The notes beneath the pieces are model-generated. The model was not told the origin of the DNA. It made no database searches and worked only from the letters and a program-made list of their open reading frames with translations. This document shows positions 15,617 through 24,091 of a stretch of DNA of 64,000 nt, in pieces (the stretch's first letter is position 1; every line of letters begins with the position of its first letter). Both the position numbers and the translations under genes were made by a program. The DNA is from Gemmatimonadota bacterium (GTDB lineage: Bacteria; Gemmatimonadota; Gemmatimonadetes; Gemmatimonadales; Gemmatimonadaceae), in contig JACPPC010000013.1 in NCBI GenBank assembly GCA_016191225.1, positions 62,001 to 126,000 on the forward strand, read 5' to 3'.

Positions 15617-18600
15617 ATGCGTCGCCTAGCCGTCACCAGTGCCGCCCTTGCCTGCTGCGCCTCGCTGCTCACCGCGCAACGCGCCGCGACCGACGGCGTG
15701 CAGGGGTTCTATCGCTTCCCCGCCCTCCACGGCGACCTGATCGTCTTTGCCGCCGAGGGGGACCTGTGGGCGGTCGCCACCAGCGGCGGCGTGGCGCGAC
15801 GCCTCACGACGCATCCGGGCGAGGAAACCAACCCCGTCATTTCACCGGACGGGACGACCCTCGCCTTCACGGCCCGGTACGAGGGGCCGGCCGAGGTGTA
15901 CACGATGCCGATCGGCGGCGGGGTGCCGGTGCGCCGCACCTGGGAGGCCGAGCCGTCGCTCGCGACCGCGTGGACGCCCGACGGCAAGCTCGTGTACGGT
16001 ACCACGCGCTACGCCGGCGTCCCCAAGCGCCAGCTGGTGGAGGTGAACCTCGCCGACAACACCCGGGCGCTGGTGCCGCTGGTGGGGGCGAGCGAGGCGA
16101 ACTACGACCCGACCGGGAAGGTGGTGTACTTCGCCCGCCCGGGCTTTCACGGCAACGTGACCAAGCAGTACACCGGCGGCACGGCCCGCGACATCTGGAA
16201 GTATGTGAGCGGGGCCGCCGAGGCGGTGGAGCTCACGGGCGACTACAAGGGGGAGAGCCACTCGCCGATGGTGTGGCAGGGGCGCGTGTACTTCGTGAGC
16301 GACCGCGACGGCTCCATGAACCTCTGGTCGATGACGACCGAGGGGACGGACGTGCGGCAGCACACGCGACACCGGGGCTGGGACGTTAGGTCGCCGTCGA
16401 TGTGGCAGGGGCGGATCGTGTACCAGTTCGGCGCCGACCTGTGGATCTGGGAGGTGACGGCCGACGCGCCGCGGCTCGTGCCGATCACCCTCGCGTCGGA
16501 CCTCGACCAGCTGCGCGAGAAGTGGGTCACCGACCCGATCGCGTCGCTCACCGGCTGGCACCTCTCCCCCGACGGCGACCGCGTGGTGCTGACGTCGCGC
16601 GGGCGGGTGTTCGTCGCGCCGGCGAGGCAGGGCCGCCTCGTGCGGGCGTCCCGGCAGGACGGCACGCGCTACCGCGACGTGACCTTCATGCCCGACGGCC
16701 GGCAGCTGCTCGGGCTTTCCGATGCCAGCGGCGAGTTCGAGTTCGTGAAGCTCCCCGCCAACGGCGTGGGGCGCGACTCGGCGATCACGCGCAACGGCTC
16801 GATCCTGCGGTTCGACGGGAAGGCGAGCCCCGACGGCCGCCGCATCGCGTATCGCGACCTGAACGAGGACCTGTGGATCGTGAACGCGGCCACCGGGCAG
16901 CAGCACAAGGTGTCGACCAACCGGGAGGGGGTCGCCGACCTCGCCTGGTCTCCCGACGGGCGGTGGCTGGCCTACGTGTCCACGTCCACGAACACCTTCC
17001 AGCAGGTGAAGCTCCACGACGCCGACAGCGGGCGCACGGTGACGGTCACGAGCGACCGCGTGAACTCCACCGACCCGGCGTGGGATCCCAAGGGGGAGTT
17101 CCTGTACTTCCTCTCGGACCGCAACCTCCGCACGCTGGTGGGGGGGCCGTGGGGGACGCGGCAGCCGGAGCCGTTCTTCGACAAGCCGATCGAGATCTAC
17201 GCGGTGTCGCTGCGCGCCGGGCTGCGATCGCCGTTCGCGCCGAACGACGAGCTGGCGCCGAGGACTCCGGCCGCGCGCGGCACGGACACGACCGGTGCGA
17301 CGACGGCGCCCGCGGCCACCGCCGGGCCCGTTCGCGCGATCCGGATCGACGTGGCGGGGATCGAGCTGCGGGTGCGCCGCGTGCCGGTGCCCGCCGGGAA
17401 CTACAACGCCCTCGTGGCCAACGCCGAGGGGCTCTTCTGGCTCGCGACGGCAACGGGCCCCGATGCGCCGACGGACCTGCGGGGCCTTCGGTACGGCAAC
17501 GAGAAGGTGGAGGCGGTGGTCGTGGCCGACAGCGTGCGCTCGCTCGAGTTGTCGCGGAACGGGCGCAAGCTCCTCGTGCGTCGCGCCAACGCGCTGTACG
17601 TGCTCGACGCGCGGCCGGTGCGGCAGGCGACGAACGCCGACACCCGCGTGGACCTCGGCGGCTGGTCCTACCCGATCGACGTGCGCGCCGACTGGCGGCA
17701 GATCTTCACCGACGCCTGGCGGATGGAGCGCGACTACTTCTACGACGCCGGCCTGCACGGGGTCGATTGGGCCGCGGCGCTGCGCAAGTACCTGCCGCTG
17801 GTGGACCGCGTCACCACGCGCGACGAACTCTCCGACCTGATCGGCTGGGTGGTGGGCGACCTGTCGGCGCTGCACACCAGCGTGGGGGGCGGCGACCTGC
17901 GGCGCGGGCGCGACTCGGTGGTGATCGCGACCCTCGGCGCGCGGCTCTTTCGCGACGCGGCGCGCGGCGGCTACCGCATCGACCAGATCTACCGGCACGA
18001 CCCCGACTATCCCGACACCCGCTCCCCGCTCGCCGATCCCGACCTCGGGATCAGCGCCGGCGACGTGATCACGGCGGTGAATGGCGTGAACCTGCTGGAA
18101 GTGGACGACATCGGCGTGCCGCTTCGCAACCAGGCCGGCAGGCAGGTGCTCGTCACGGTGCGATCGGGGACGAACACCCGCGACGTGGTGGTGACGGCGA
18201 TGGCCAACGAGGCCACCCTGCGCTACACCGACTGGGAAGTGAGCCGCCGCCTGGCGGTCGACAGTGCCGGCGGCGGCAGGCTGGGGTACGTGCACCTGCG
18301 GGCGATGGGCGGCGCCGACGTGAACCAGTGGTACCGGGAGTTCTACCCGGTGTTCGACCGGCAGGGGTTGATCATCGACGTCCGCCAGAACCGCGGCGGC
18401 AACATCGACTCGTTCATCCTCGAGAAGCTGATGCGCAAGGCGTGGATGTACTTCAAGGGGCGCTCCGGCGTGGCCACGTGGAACATGCAGTACGCCTTCC
18501 GTGGCCACATGGTGGTGCTGGTGGACCAGGAGACGGCGTCCGACGGCGAGGCCTTCGCCGACGGCTTCCGGAGGCTCGGACTCGGCGCGGTGATCGGCGC

Positions 18601-18904
18601 CCGCACGTGGGGTGGCGAGATCTGGCTCAGCAACGTGAACCAGCTTTCGGACGGCGGCGTCGCCCGCGCGCCGATGACCGGCGTCTACGGCCCCGAGCGC
18701 AAGTGGCTGATCGAGCAGGAGGGGGTCGTGCCCGACATCGAGGTCGACAACCTCCCGCACCAGAGCTTCCTCGGCAGGGACGCGCAGCTCGAGGCGGCGG
18801 TGGCGTACCTCAAGAAGAAGATCGCCGACGACCCGCGGGCGGTGCCCGCACCGCCGGCATACCCGCGGCGCGGCATCCCGGCCACGCCGCCGTCGCCGCG
18901 ATGA
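15617..18904 (+). CDS. tricorn-type S41 family peptidase, exported
   Basis: A 1095-residue protein with a signal peptide (residues 1-20). The layout is that of tricorn proteases: an N-terminal beta-propeller region to about residue 680 with repeated SPDG-type blades (ISPDG, WTPDG, LSPDGDR, WSPDGRW), a C1-type helical region (around 695-760), a PDZ domain (around 800-870, with LGISAGDVITAVNGV) and the C-terminal S41 core with IIDVRQNRGGNID. The nucleophile is Ser975 in ETASDGEAFADGF. The role is probably degradation of peptides or misfolded proteins in the periplasm. ATG 15617 is chosen because the signal peptide follows directly. Its TGA overlaps the ATG of the HEAT/cyclophilin gene. Confidence 0.93.
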   Translation: MRRLAVTSAALACCASLLTAQRAATDGVQGFYRFPALHGDLIVFAAEGDLWAVATSGGVARRLTTHPGEETNPVISPDGTTLAFTARYEGPAEVYTMPIGGGVPVRRTWEAEPSLATAWTPDGKLVYGTTRYAGVPKRQLVEVNLADNTRALVPLVGASEANYDPTGKVVYFARPGFHGNVTKQYTGGTARDIWKYVSGAAEAVELTGDYKGESHSPMVWQGRVYFVSDRDGSMNLWSMTTEGTDVRQHTRHRGWDVRSPSMWQGRIVYQFGADLWIWEVTADAPRLVPITLASDLDQLREKWVTDPIASLTGWHLSPDGDRVVLTSRGRVFVAPARQGRLVRASRQDGTRYRDVTFMPDGRQLLGLSDASGEFEFVKLPANGVGRDSAITRNGSILRFDGKASPDGRRIAYRDLNEDLWIVNAATGQQHKVSTNREGVADLAWSPDGRWLAYVSTSTNTFQQVKLHDADSGRTVTVTSDRVNSTDPAWDPKGEFLYFLSDRNLRTLVGGPWGTRQPEPFFDKPIEIYAVSLRAGLRSPFAPNDELAPRTPAARGTDTTGATTAPAATAGPVRAIRIDVAGIELRVRRVPVPAGNYNALVANAEGLFWLATATGPDAPTDLRGLRYGNEKVEAVVVADSVRSLELSRNGRKLLVRRANALYVLDARPVRQATNADTRVDLGGWSYPIDVRADWRQIFTDAWRMERDYFYDAGLHGVDWAAALRKYLPLVDRVTTRDELSDLIGWVVGDLSALHTSVGGGDLRRGRDSVVIATLGARLFRDAARGGYRIDQIYRHDPDYPDTRSPLADPDLGISAGDVITAVNGVNLLEVDDIGVPLRNQAGRQVLVTVRSGTNTRDVVVTAMANEATLRYTDWEVSRRLAVDSAGGGRLGYVHLRAMGGADVNQWYREFYPVFDRQGLIIDVRQNRGGNIDSFILEKLMRKAWMYFKGRSGVATWNMQYAFRGHMVVLVDQETASDGEAFADGFRRLGLGAVIGARTWGGEIWLSNVNQLSDGGVARAPMTGVYGPERKWLIEQEGVVPDIEVDNLPHQSFLGRDAQLEAAVAYLKKKIADDPRAVPAPPAYPRRGIPATPPSPR

Positions 18905-20493
18905 GGGAGGTCGCGGGCGCGCGCCCCTGCGGGCACCGCGGGCGCGCGGCGGCGCTCGCGCTCGCGCTCGCGTGCGTCGCAAGTGCGGGCGCGGCGCAGG
19001 GACGCCCACTCACTCGGGAGGACTCCGCCCTCGTGGGCCGCATCCTGCTCGCCGAGGACTCGCGCGACTCGTCGAGCGCCGCCTTTGCCGACGGACTCGC
19101 GCACACCGACGCGCGCGTGCAGCTGCTCGCGCGCCGCGGGCTGGCGCGGGCGCGCGACCCGAGGTTCGCCGCGCGGGACTCGTTCCCGCCGCTGCCGGCA
19201 CCGCCGGTGTACCCCGAGCCGGCCTGGCGGCTGCGGTTCCGCGCACTCGCCGGCAAGGGCGGCGACTGCGCACTCATGCGGGACGCCATGCGGGACGGCG
19301 CCTGGCAGGTCCGGCTGCGCGCGATGGACCTCGTGACCGCGGCGTGCTCGGCGGACTCGGCCGTGGTGCGTGAACTGCGCGCATACGCCGGCGCCGTGCC
19401 CGGGCCCGTCGCGCGCAAGGCCGGCGGCGTGTCGTGGCATGCGTCGGCGCACGCGCTCGTGGCGCTGGCCCGCATGGCGCCGGGCGACCGCACGCAGCGA
19501 CTGGTGCGCGACCATGTAAGGCGCGGCATCGCGCCGCAGCGCGTCCATGCCGCCATCGCGGCGCGCCTGCTCAGGGACAGCGTCGCCCTCGCGATCCTGT
19601 CCACCGACCGCGACGCGAACGTGCGCGAGGCGGCCGCGACCGGACTGGCCGCGATGGCAAGCCACGGATCGGACCGGGCGTTGATCGCGGGGCTTCGCCA
19701 CGAGGGCTACCAGGCCATTCGCGCCGCGGCCGGCGCGCTCAAGGGGTCGCCCAGCGCCGCGGCCGTCCTCGGCGCGGCCATCGACGCGGCACGCCGCCTG
19801 CGTCGCGACTCGAGCGAGACCTCCCGCGACGCGCGCATCGCGCTCCTCGATCGCATCGGCGACTTCGCCACCCCCGCCGACACCGCCGCCCTCGTCGGCC
19901 TCGCCCATGACTTCGACTGCACCGTCGCCGGGGTCGCCACCACGATCGCCCGCCGGCTCGGCGCCACGCTCCCCGCCGGCGACGCCCCGTTCTGCACGCC
20001 GTTCCGGCCTGCGCTCCCGCGCGACGCCGTGGCCCTCGCCCTCGGCGCGAGCGTGCAGCTTCTCGTCACCATGGCGCCCTCCGCCGGCGGCGGCTCGTTC
20101 ACCGTCCAGCTCCGCGGCGACCTGGCCCCCGTAATGGCCGCGCGCATCCTCGACCTCGTGCGCAACGGCTACTACAATGGCCTCTCCTGGCATCGCGTCG
20201 AGCCCGACTTCGTGATCCAGGGAGGGAGCCCCGACGCCAGCGAGTACGTCGGCTTCCCCCGCTTTGTGCGCGACGAGCTCGGTGCCGTGCCGCACCCGCG
20301 CGGCACCGTGGGGATGAGCACCCGCGGCCACGACACCGGCGACGCCCAGTGGTTCGTGAACCTCCGGGACAACCCGCGCCTCACCCGCGATTACTCGATC
20401 TTTGGCCAGGTCACCCGGGGAATCGAGGTCGTGGACGGGGTGCTCGAGGGGGACACGATCGCCAGCATCACCATCGAGCCGGGAGCGCCATAG
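18901..20493 (+). CDS. HEAT-repeat protein fused to cyclophilin-type peptidyl-prolyl isomerase
   Basis: A 530-residue exported protein. A signal peptide (around 1-34) is followed by alpha-helical HEAT/armadillo-type repeats to about residue 345 (for example the DRDANVREAAATGLAAMA helix pair). A cyclophilin domain covers about 375-528, with the FTVQLRGDLAPVMAARILDLV entry, GYYNGLSWHRVEPDFVIQGG core and DNPRLTRDYSIFGQV. The catalytic-type Arg (in WHRVEPDFVIQGG) is present; the active-site Gln-Phe-Phe stretch reads AQWFVNL. The start overlaps the S41 stop (ATGA), suggesting a periplasmic protease plus folding factor pair. The fusion architecture is less common than free cyclophilins. Confidence 0.88.
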   Translation: MREVAGARPCGHRGRAAALALALACVASAGAAQGRPLTREDSALVGRILLAEDSRDSSSAAFADGLAHTDARVQLLARRGLARARDPRFAARDSFPPLPAPPVYPEPAWRLRFRALAGKGGDCALMRDAMRDGAWQVRLRAMDLVTAACSADSAVVRELRAYAGAVPGPVARKAGGVSWHASAHALVALARMAPGDRTQRLVRDHVRRGIAPQRVHAAIAARLLRDSVALAILSTDRDANVREAAATGLAAMASHGSDRALIAGLRHEGYQAIRAAAGALKGSPSAAAVLGAAIDAARRLRRDSSETSRDARIALLDRIGDFATPADTAALVGLAHDFDCTVAGVATTIARRLGATLPAGDAPFCTPFRPALPRDAVALALGASVQLLVTMAPSAGGGSFTVQLRGDLAPVMAARILDLVRNGYYNGLSWHRVEPDFVIQGGSPDASEYVGFPRFVRDELGAVPHPRGTVGMSTRGHDTGDAQWFVNLRDNPRLTRDYSIFGQVTRGIEVVDGVLEGDTIASITIEPGAP

Positions 20494-20675
20494 GGGCGGG
20501 CCGCGGCCGGTGACGATCTCGTGCCGGCGGGAACACTCCCCTCCTCGGCACGGTCTCACCGGAACCCAATGAACTGCCCCCTCCACGCGTTTACCTGTAG
20601 AGTACGGAACGCGGGGCGTCGGTCGTCGCGGCTGGCCCCGCCCGCCATCCCACCCTGATCCGCGAAGGGTCCCGC

Positions 20676-23021
20676 TTGGTGTTCGAGTTCCTGTTCAAGT
20701 ACCGGCCGGCGGTCTTCGAGCAGGGCGACTTCGCCTTCGGGGCAAGGTGGCCCCTCGTCGTCATCCTCGTGCTCGGCGCGGCGATCGCGGCCGCGGCGCT
20801 GCGCGGCTACGGCGCCGCGCCGGGCCGGAGCTCCCCGCGCGACCGGCTGGTGCTGCGCGGCCTCCGCGTCGCGATCCTCGTCGCCCTCGTGTTCTTCCTG
20901 CTGCGGCCCATGCTCGTCGTCAACGCCGCGGTGTCGCAGCGCAACTTCGTGGGCGTGCTGGTCGACGACTCGCGCTCGATGCGGGTGGCCGACCATGACG
21001 GGGCCTCGCGGGCCGACATCGTGCGCGCCATGCTCGACGACCGGCAGGGGGCGCTGCTCACGTCGCTGCGCGAGCGCTTCCAGGTGCGGCTCTTCCGCTT
21101 CGGCAGGGGCGCCGAGCGGGTGGACGACCTGTCGCGCCTCACCTTCGACGCCAACGAGACCCGCCTCGCCGACGCCCTTGACGGCGCCCGTCGCGAGCTC
21201 GAGTCGGTGCCGGTGTCGGGACTGGTGCTCCTCACCGACGGCGCCGACAACGCCAACGTGCCGCTGGCCGACATGCTGCTCTCGCTGCGCGCCAGGTCGG
21301 TGCCGGTGTTCGCGGTCGGGGTGGGGGCCGAGCGGTTCGACCGCGACATCGAGGTGCGCCGCGTCGAGACGTCGCGCTCCGTGCTCAAGGGGAGCACGCT
21401 CGTGGCGAGCGTGCTGGTGCGGCAGCGCGGCTTCGGCGGCGCCGCCGTGCCGCTGGTGGTCGAGGACGAAGGGCGCGTCGTCGGCCGCTCGCAGGTCATC
21501 CTCCCCGTGGGCGACGAGGCCGGCGTGGTGAAGGTGCGGGTGCAGCTCGACCAGGCCGGCCCGCGCGCCCTCACCTTCCGCATTCCGCTGCAGCCGGGAG
21601 AGCAGGTCACCCAGAACAACGGCCAGGGGGCCCTCGTGCGAGTGCGCGACGGGCGCGAGAAGATCCTCTACGTCGAGGGAGAACCGCGATACGAGATGCG
21701 GTTCATCCGCGCCGCCGTCGAGGCCGACTCGAACCTCCAGCTCGTTGCGCTGCAGCGCACCGCCGAGAACAAGTTCCTGCGCCTCAATGTCGACGGTCCC
21801 GCCGAGCTCGTGGGGGGCTTTCCGCGGTCGCGCGCCGAGCTCTTCCAGTACCGCGCCGTGATCCTCGGCAGCATCGAGGCCGGCTTCTTCGGCAAGGACC
21901 AGCTGGCAATGCTGGCCGACTTCGTGGGCACGCGCGGGGGCGGCCTCCTCTTCCTCGGCGGGCGCCGCGCCTTTGCCGAGGGGGGCTACGCCGGCACGGC
22001 CCTCGCCGACGTGATGCCGGTGGTGATCGAGGGAACGGCGGCGACCGGCGACGAGCCGGCGTTCGTGAGCGACCTCGCCGCCACCCTCACGCCGGGCGGG
22101 CTGGGCGCCGCGGTGACGCAAGTGGTCACGGAGCGCGACACCATCGGCCGCCAGGGCAAGGGAGCGCCCACGGTCGCCGAGAAGTGGGGCTCGCTGCCGG
22201 CGGTGACGAGCGTGAACCGGATTCGGCGCGTGAAGCCCGGCGCGGTGACGCTGATCGCGGGGCGGCAGGCGCGGCCGCTCCGGCAGGGGCTCCCCGCCGA
22301 GGCCGCGGGCTACGAGCAGCCGCTGCTCGTGTACCAGCGCTACGGCCGCGGCCTCGCCGTGGCGCTGCCGGTGCAGGACTCGTGGACCTGGCGCATGGGC
22401 GCCGGCATCGAGGTCGAGGACGCGACCTTCGAGCGCTTCTGGCGGCAGATGCTGCGCTGGATCACGAGCGAGGTGCCGGGGCGGGTGACGATCGCCACCA
22501 CCGCCGACCAGGCCAACCCGCGGTCGCCGGTGACGCTGCGCGCCGAGGTGGTCGACAGCGCCTTCACCCGGCTCAATGACGCGCAGGTGGTGGCCCATGT
22601 GGTGAACGCGGCCGGCGACCGGCGCGACGTGCCGCTCGACTGGACGGTGGACCGCGACGGCGAGTACCAGGGCACCTTCACCCCCGACGGGGCCGGCATT
22701 CACTCCATTCGCGTGGAGGCGGTGTCGAAGTCCGGCGGCTCGGCGAGCGACTCGGCCTACGTGCGGGTGGCGGAGCGCGACGACGAGTTCGTGGACGCCG
22801 AGATGCGCGCGTCGGTGCTCAAGCGCATCGCCGACGAGACCGGCGGACGGTTCTACACGCCAGCCCGGGCCAGGTCGCTCGCCGCGGACGTCGCGTTGTC
22901 GAGGCGCGGCGTGACGGTGGTGAACGAGATGGACCTCTGGGACATGCCGATCAACTTCCTGCTGCTGGTGCTGCTGCTGGGCGCGGAGTGGGGCTGCCGG
23001 AAGTACCGGGGGCTGGCGTGA
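20676..23021 (+). CDS. membrane-anchored VWA / glutamine-amidotransferase-like protein
   Basis: A 781-residue protein that begins the eight-gene envelope cluster. The start is TTG 20676 or the next codon GTG 20679; neither has a strong binding site. Two hydrophobic helices (about 26-42 and 62-80) precede a von Willebrand A-type domain with MIDAS-like VDDSRSM (around 97-102) and LLTDGADNANV. A GATase1-like region follows (KILYVEGEPRYEMRF around 330; GGLLFLGGRRAF around 427), and a C-terminal hydrophobic helix ends before Trp-Gly-Cys-Arg-Lys. This arrangement is typical of proteins encoded beside MoxR/DUF58/BatA genes. Its exact role is unknown. The stop overlaps the GTG of the next gene. Confidence 0.85.
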   Translation: MVFEFLFKYRPAVFEQGDFAFGARWPLVVILVLGAAIAAAALRGYGAAPGRSSPRDRLVLRGLRVAILVALVFFLLRPMLVVNAAVSQRNFVGVLVDDSRSMRVADHDGASRADIVRAMLDDRQGALLTSLRERFQVRLFRFGRGAERVDDLSRLTFDANETRLADALDGARRELESVPVSGLVLLTDGADNANVPLADMLLSLRARSVPVFAVGVGAERFDRDIEVRRVETSRSVLKGSTLVASVLVRQRGFGGAAVPLVVEDEGRVVGRSQVILPVGDEAGVVKVRVQLDQAGPRALTFRIPLQPGEQVTQNNGQGALVRVRDGREKILYVEGEPRYEMRFIRAAVEADSNLQLVALQRTAENKFLRLNVDGPAELVGGFPRSRAELFQYRAVILGSIEAGFFGKDQLAMLADFVGTRGGGLLFLGGRRAFAEGGYAGTALADVMPVVIEGTAATGDEPAFVSDLAATLTPGGLGAAVTQVVTERDTIGRQGKGAPTVAEKWGSLPAVTSVNRIRRVKPGAVTLIAGRQARPLRQGLPAEAAGYEQPLLVYQRYGRGLAVALPVQDSWTWRMGAGIEVEDATFERFWRQMLRWITSEVPGRVTIATTADQANPRSPVTLRAEVVDSAFTRLNDAQVVAHVVNAAGDRRDVPLDWTVDRDGEYQGTFTPDGAGIHSIRVEAVSKSGGSASDSAYVRVAERDDEFVDAEMRASVLKRIADETGGRFYTPARARSLAADVALSRRGVTVVNEMDLWDMPINFLLLVLLLGAEWGCRKYRGLA

Positions 23022-24091
23022 CCGCGGGCGCCGCTCGCGCGCGTTCGCTGGTGGGGCGCGGTCCCATCGTGGCGTTGCAGCGCTGCGCCATGCTGCTCGC
23101 CGCGTCGCTCGTGCCGGCGCTCGTGCCAGCCCTCGTCGCCCGCGGGCAGACGCAGGTGCTGATCGTGAGCGGCCTCGGCGGCGACCCGGTGTACTCGGCG
23201 CGCTTCGCGAAGCTCTCGCGCGAGCTCGGCGACGCGCTGGTCCAGCGCGTCGGCATCCCGGCGTCGAGCGTGGTGCGGCTGGGGGAGGACAGCGTGCGCG
23301 CCGAGCCGATGTACGCCGGCCGCTCCACCAAGGGGAACATCGAGGGGCAGTTCGCGCGGATCGCGGCCAGCGCGCGCCCCGGGTCGCAGGTGGTGATCGT
23401 GCTGCTCGGCCACGGTGCCGGCGAGGGCGCCGACTCGCGGCTCAGCATTCCCGGGCCCGACCTCACCGCCGCCGACTTTGCCCGGCTGCTCGCCCGCCTG
23501 TCGGCGCAGCGCGTGGCCTTCCTCGACCTCACCAGCGCCAGCGGCGACATGCTCCCCGTGCTGTCGGCGCCCAACCGGGTGGTGATCACCGCCACCAGGA
23601 GCGCGATCGAGCGCAACGAGTCGCAGTTCGCGACCTGGTTCGTGCAGGCGTTCAGCAAGGACGGCGCCGACACCGACAAGGACGACCGCGTGTCGCTGCT
23701 CGAGGCCTTTCGCTACGCCGTGGCGGAGACCAGGCGGGCGTACGAGGCCGACAGCCGGATCCTCACCGAGCACGCGCAGCTCGACGACAACGGCGACCGC
23801 ACCGGCACCGGCGAGCCGAACGGTCGCACCGGCGACGGGCTGGTGGCGCGGCGCTTCTTCCTCGACATGGGCGCCCTGGCGGCGCGCGGCGGCGCCGTGG
23901 ACGCGCGCCTCCCCGCGCTGTACGGCGAGAAGTTCACCCTCGAGGAGGCGGTCGAGGCCCACAAGCTCAGGAAGCCCCAACTCGCCGCCGAAGCGTACGG
24001 GAGCGAGCTCGAGCGGCTCCTGATCGCCCTGGCCCGCAAGGCCCACGAGATTCGCGCGATCGAGGGACGCGCGATCGAGGGACGCAAGTGA
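23018..24091 (+). CDS. caspase-fold (C13/C14-like) protein lacking catalytic Cys
   Basis: A 357-residue exported protein, GTG start overlapping the previous stop. A hydrophobic signal segment (about 24-41) precedes a caspase/legumain-like fold: strand QVLIVSGLGG (46-55), the His motif VIVLLGHGAG with His132, and the strand-turn VAFLDLTSASGD (167-177). In active family members the position after LDA/LD is the nucleophilic Cys followed by SG; here the segment reads Leu-Thr-Ser-Ala-Ser-Gly, so no Cys is present and the protein is probably a non-peptidase scaffold. An Asp/Asn-rich acidic segment (TDKDD) and a basic helical tail follow. Clearly part of the cluster. Confidence 0.75.
   Translation: MTAGAARARSLVGRGPIVALQRCAMLLAASLVPALVPALVARGQTQVLIVSGLGGDPVYSARFAKLSRELGDALVQRVGIPASSVVRLGEDSVRAEPMYAGRSTKGNIEGQFARIAASARPGSQVVIVLLGHGAGEGADSRLSIPGPDLTAADFARLLARLSAQRVAFLDLTSASGDMLPVLSAPNRVVITATRSAIERNESQFATWFVQAFSKDGADTDKDDRVSLLEAFRYAVAETRRAYEADSRILTEHAQLDDNGDRTGTGEPNGRTGDGLVARRFFLDMGALAARGGAVDARLPALYGEKFTLEEAVEAHKLRKPQLAAEAYGSELERLLIALARKAHEIRAIEGRAIEGRK

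Noticed and set aside
16402-18900. Long open frame upstream of the HEAT/cyclophilin gene
   Set aside because: It is the shadow of the S41 gene in another frame (Arg/Ala/Gly-rich); the real start is the ATG at 18901.
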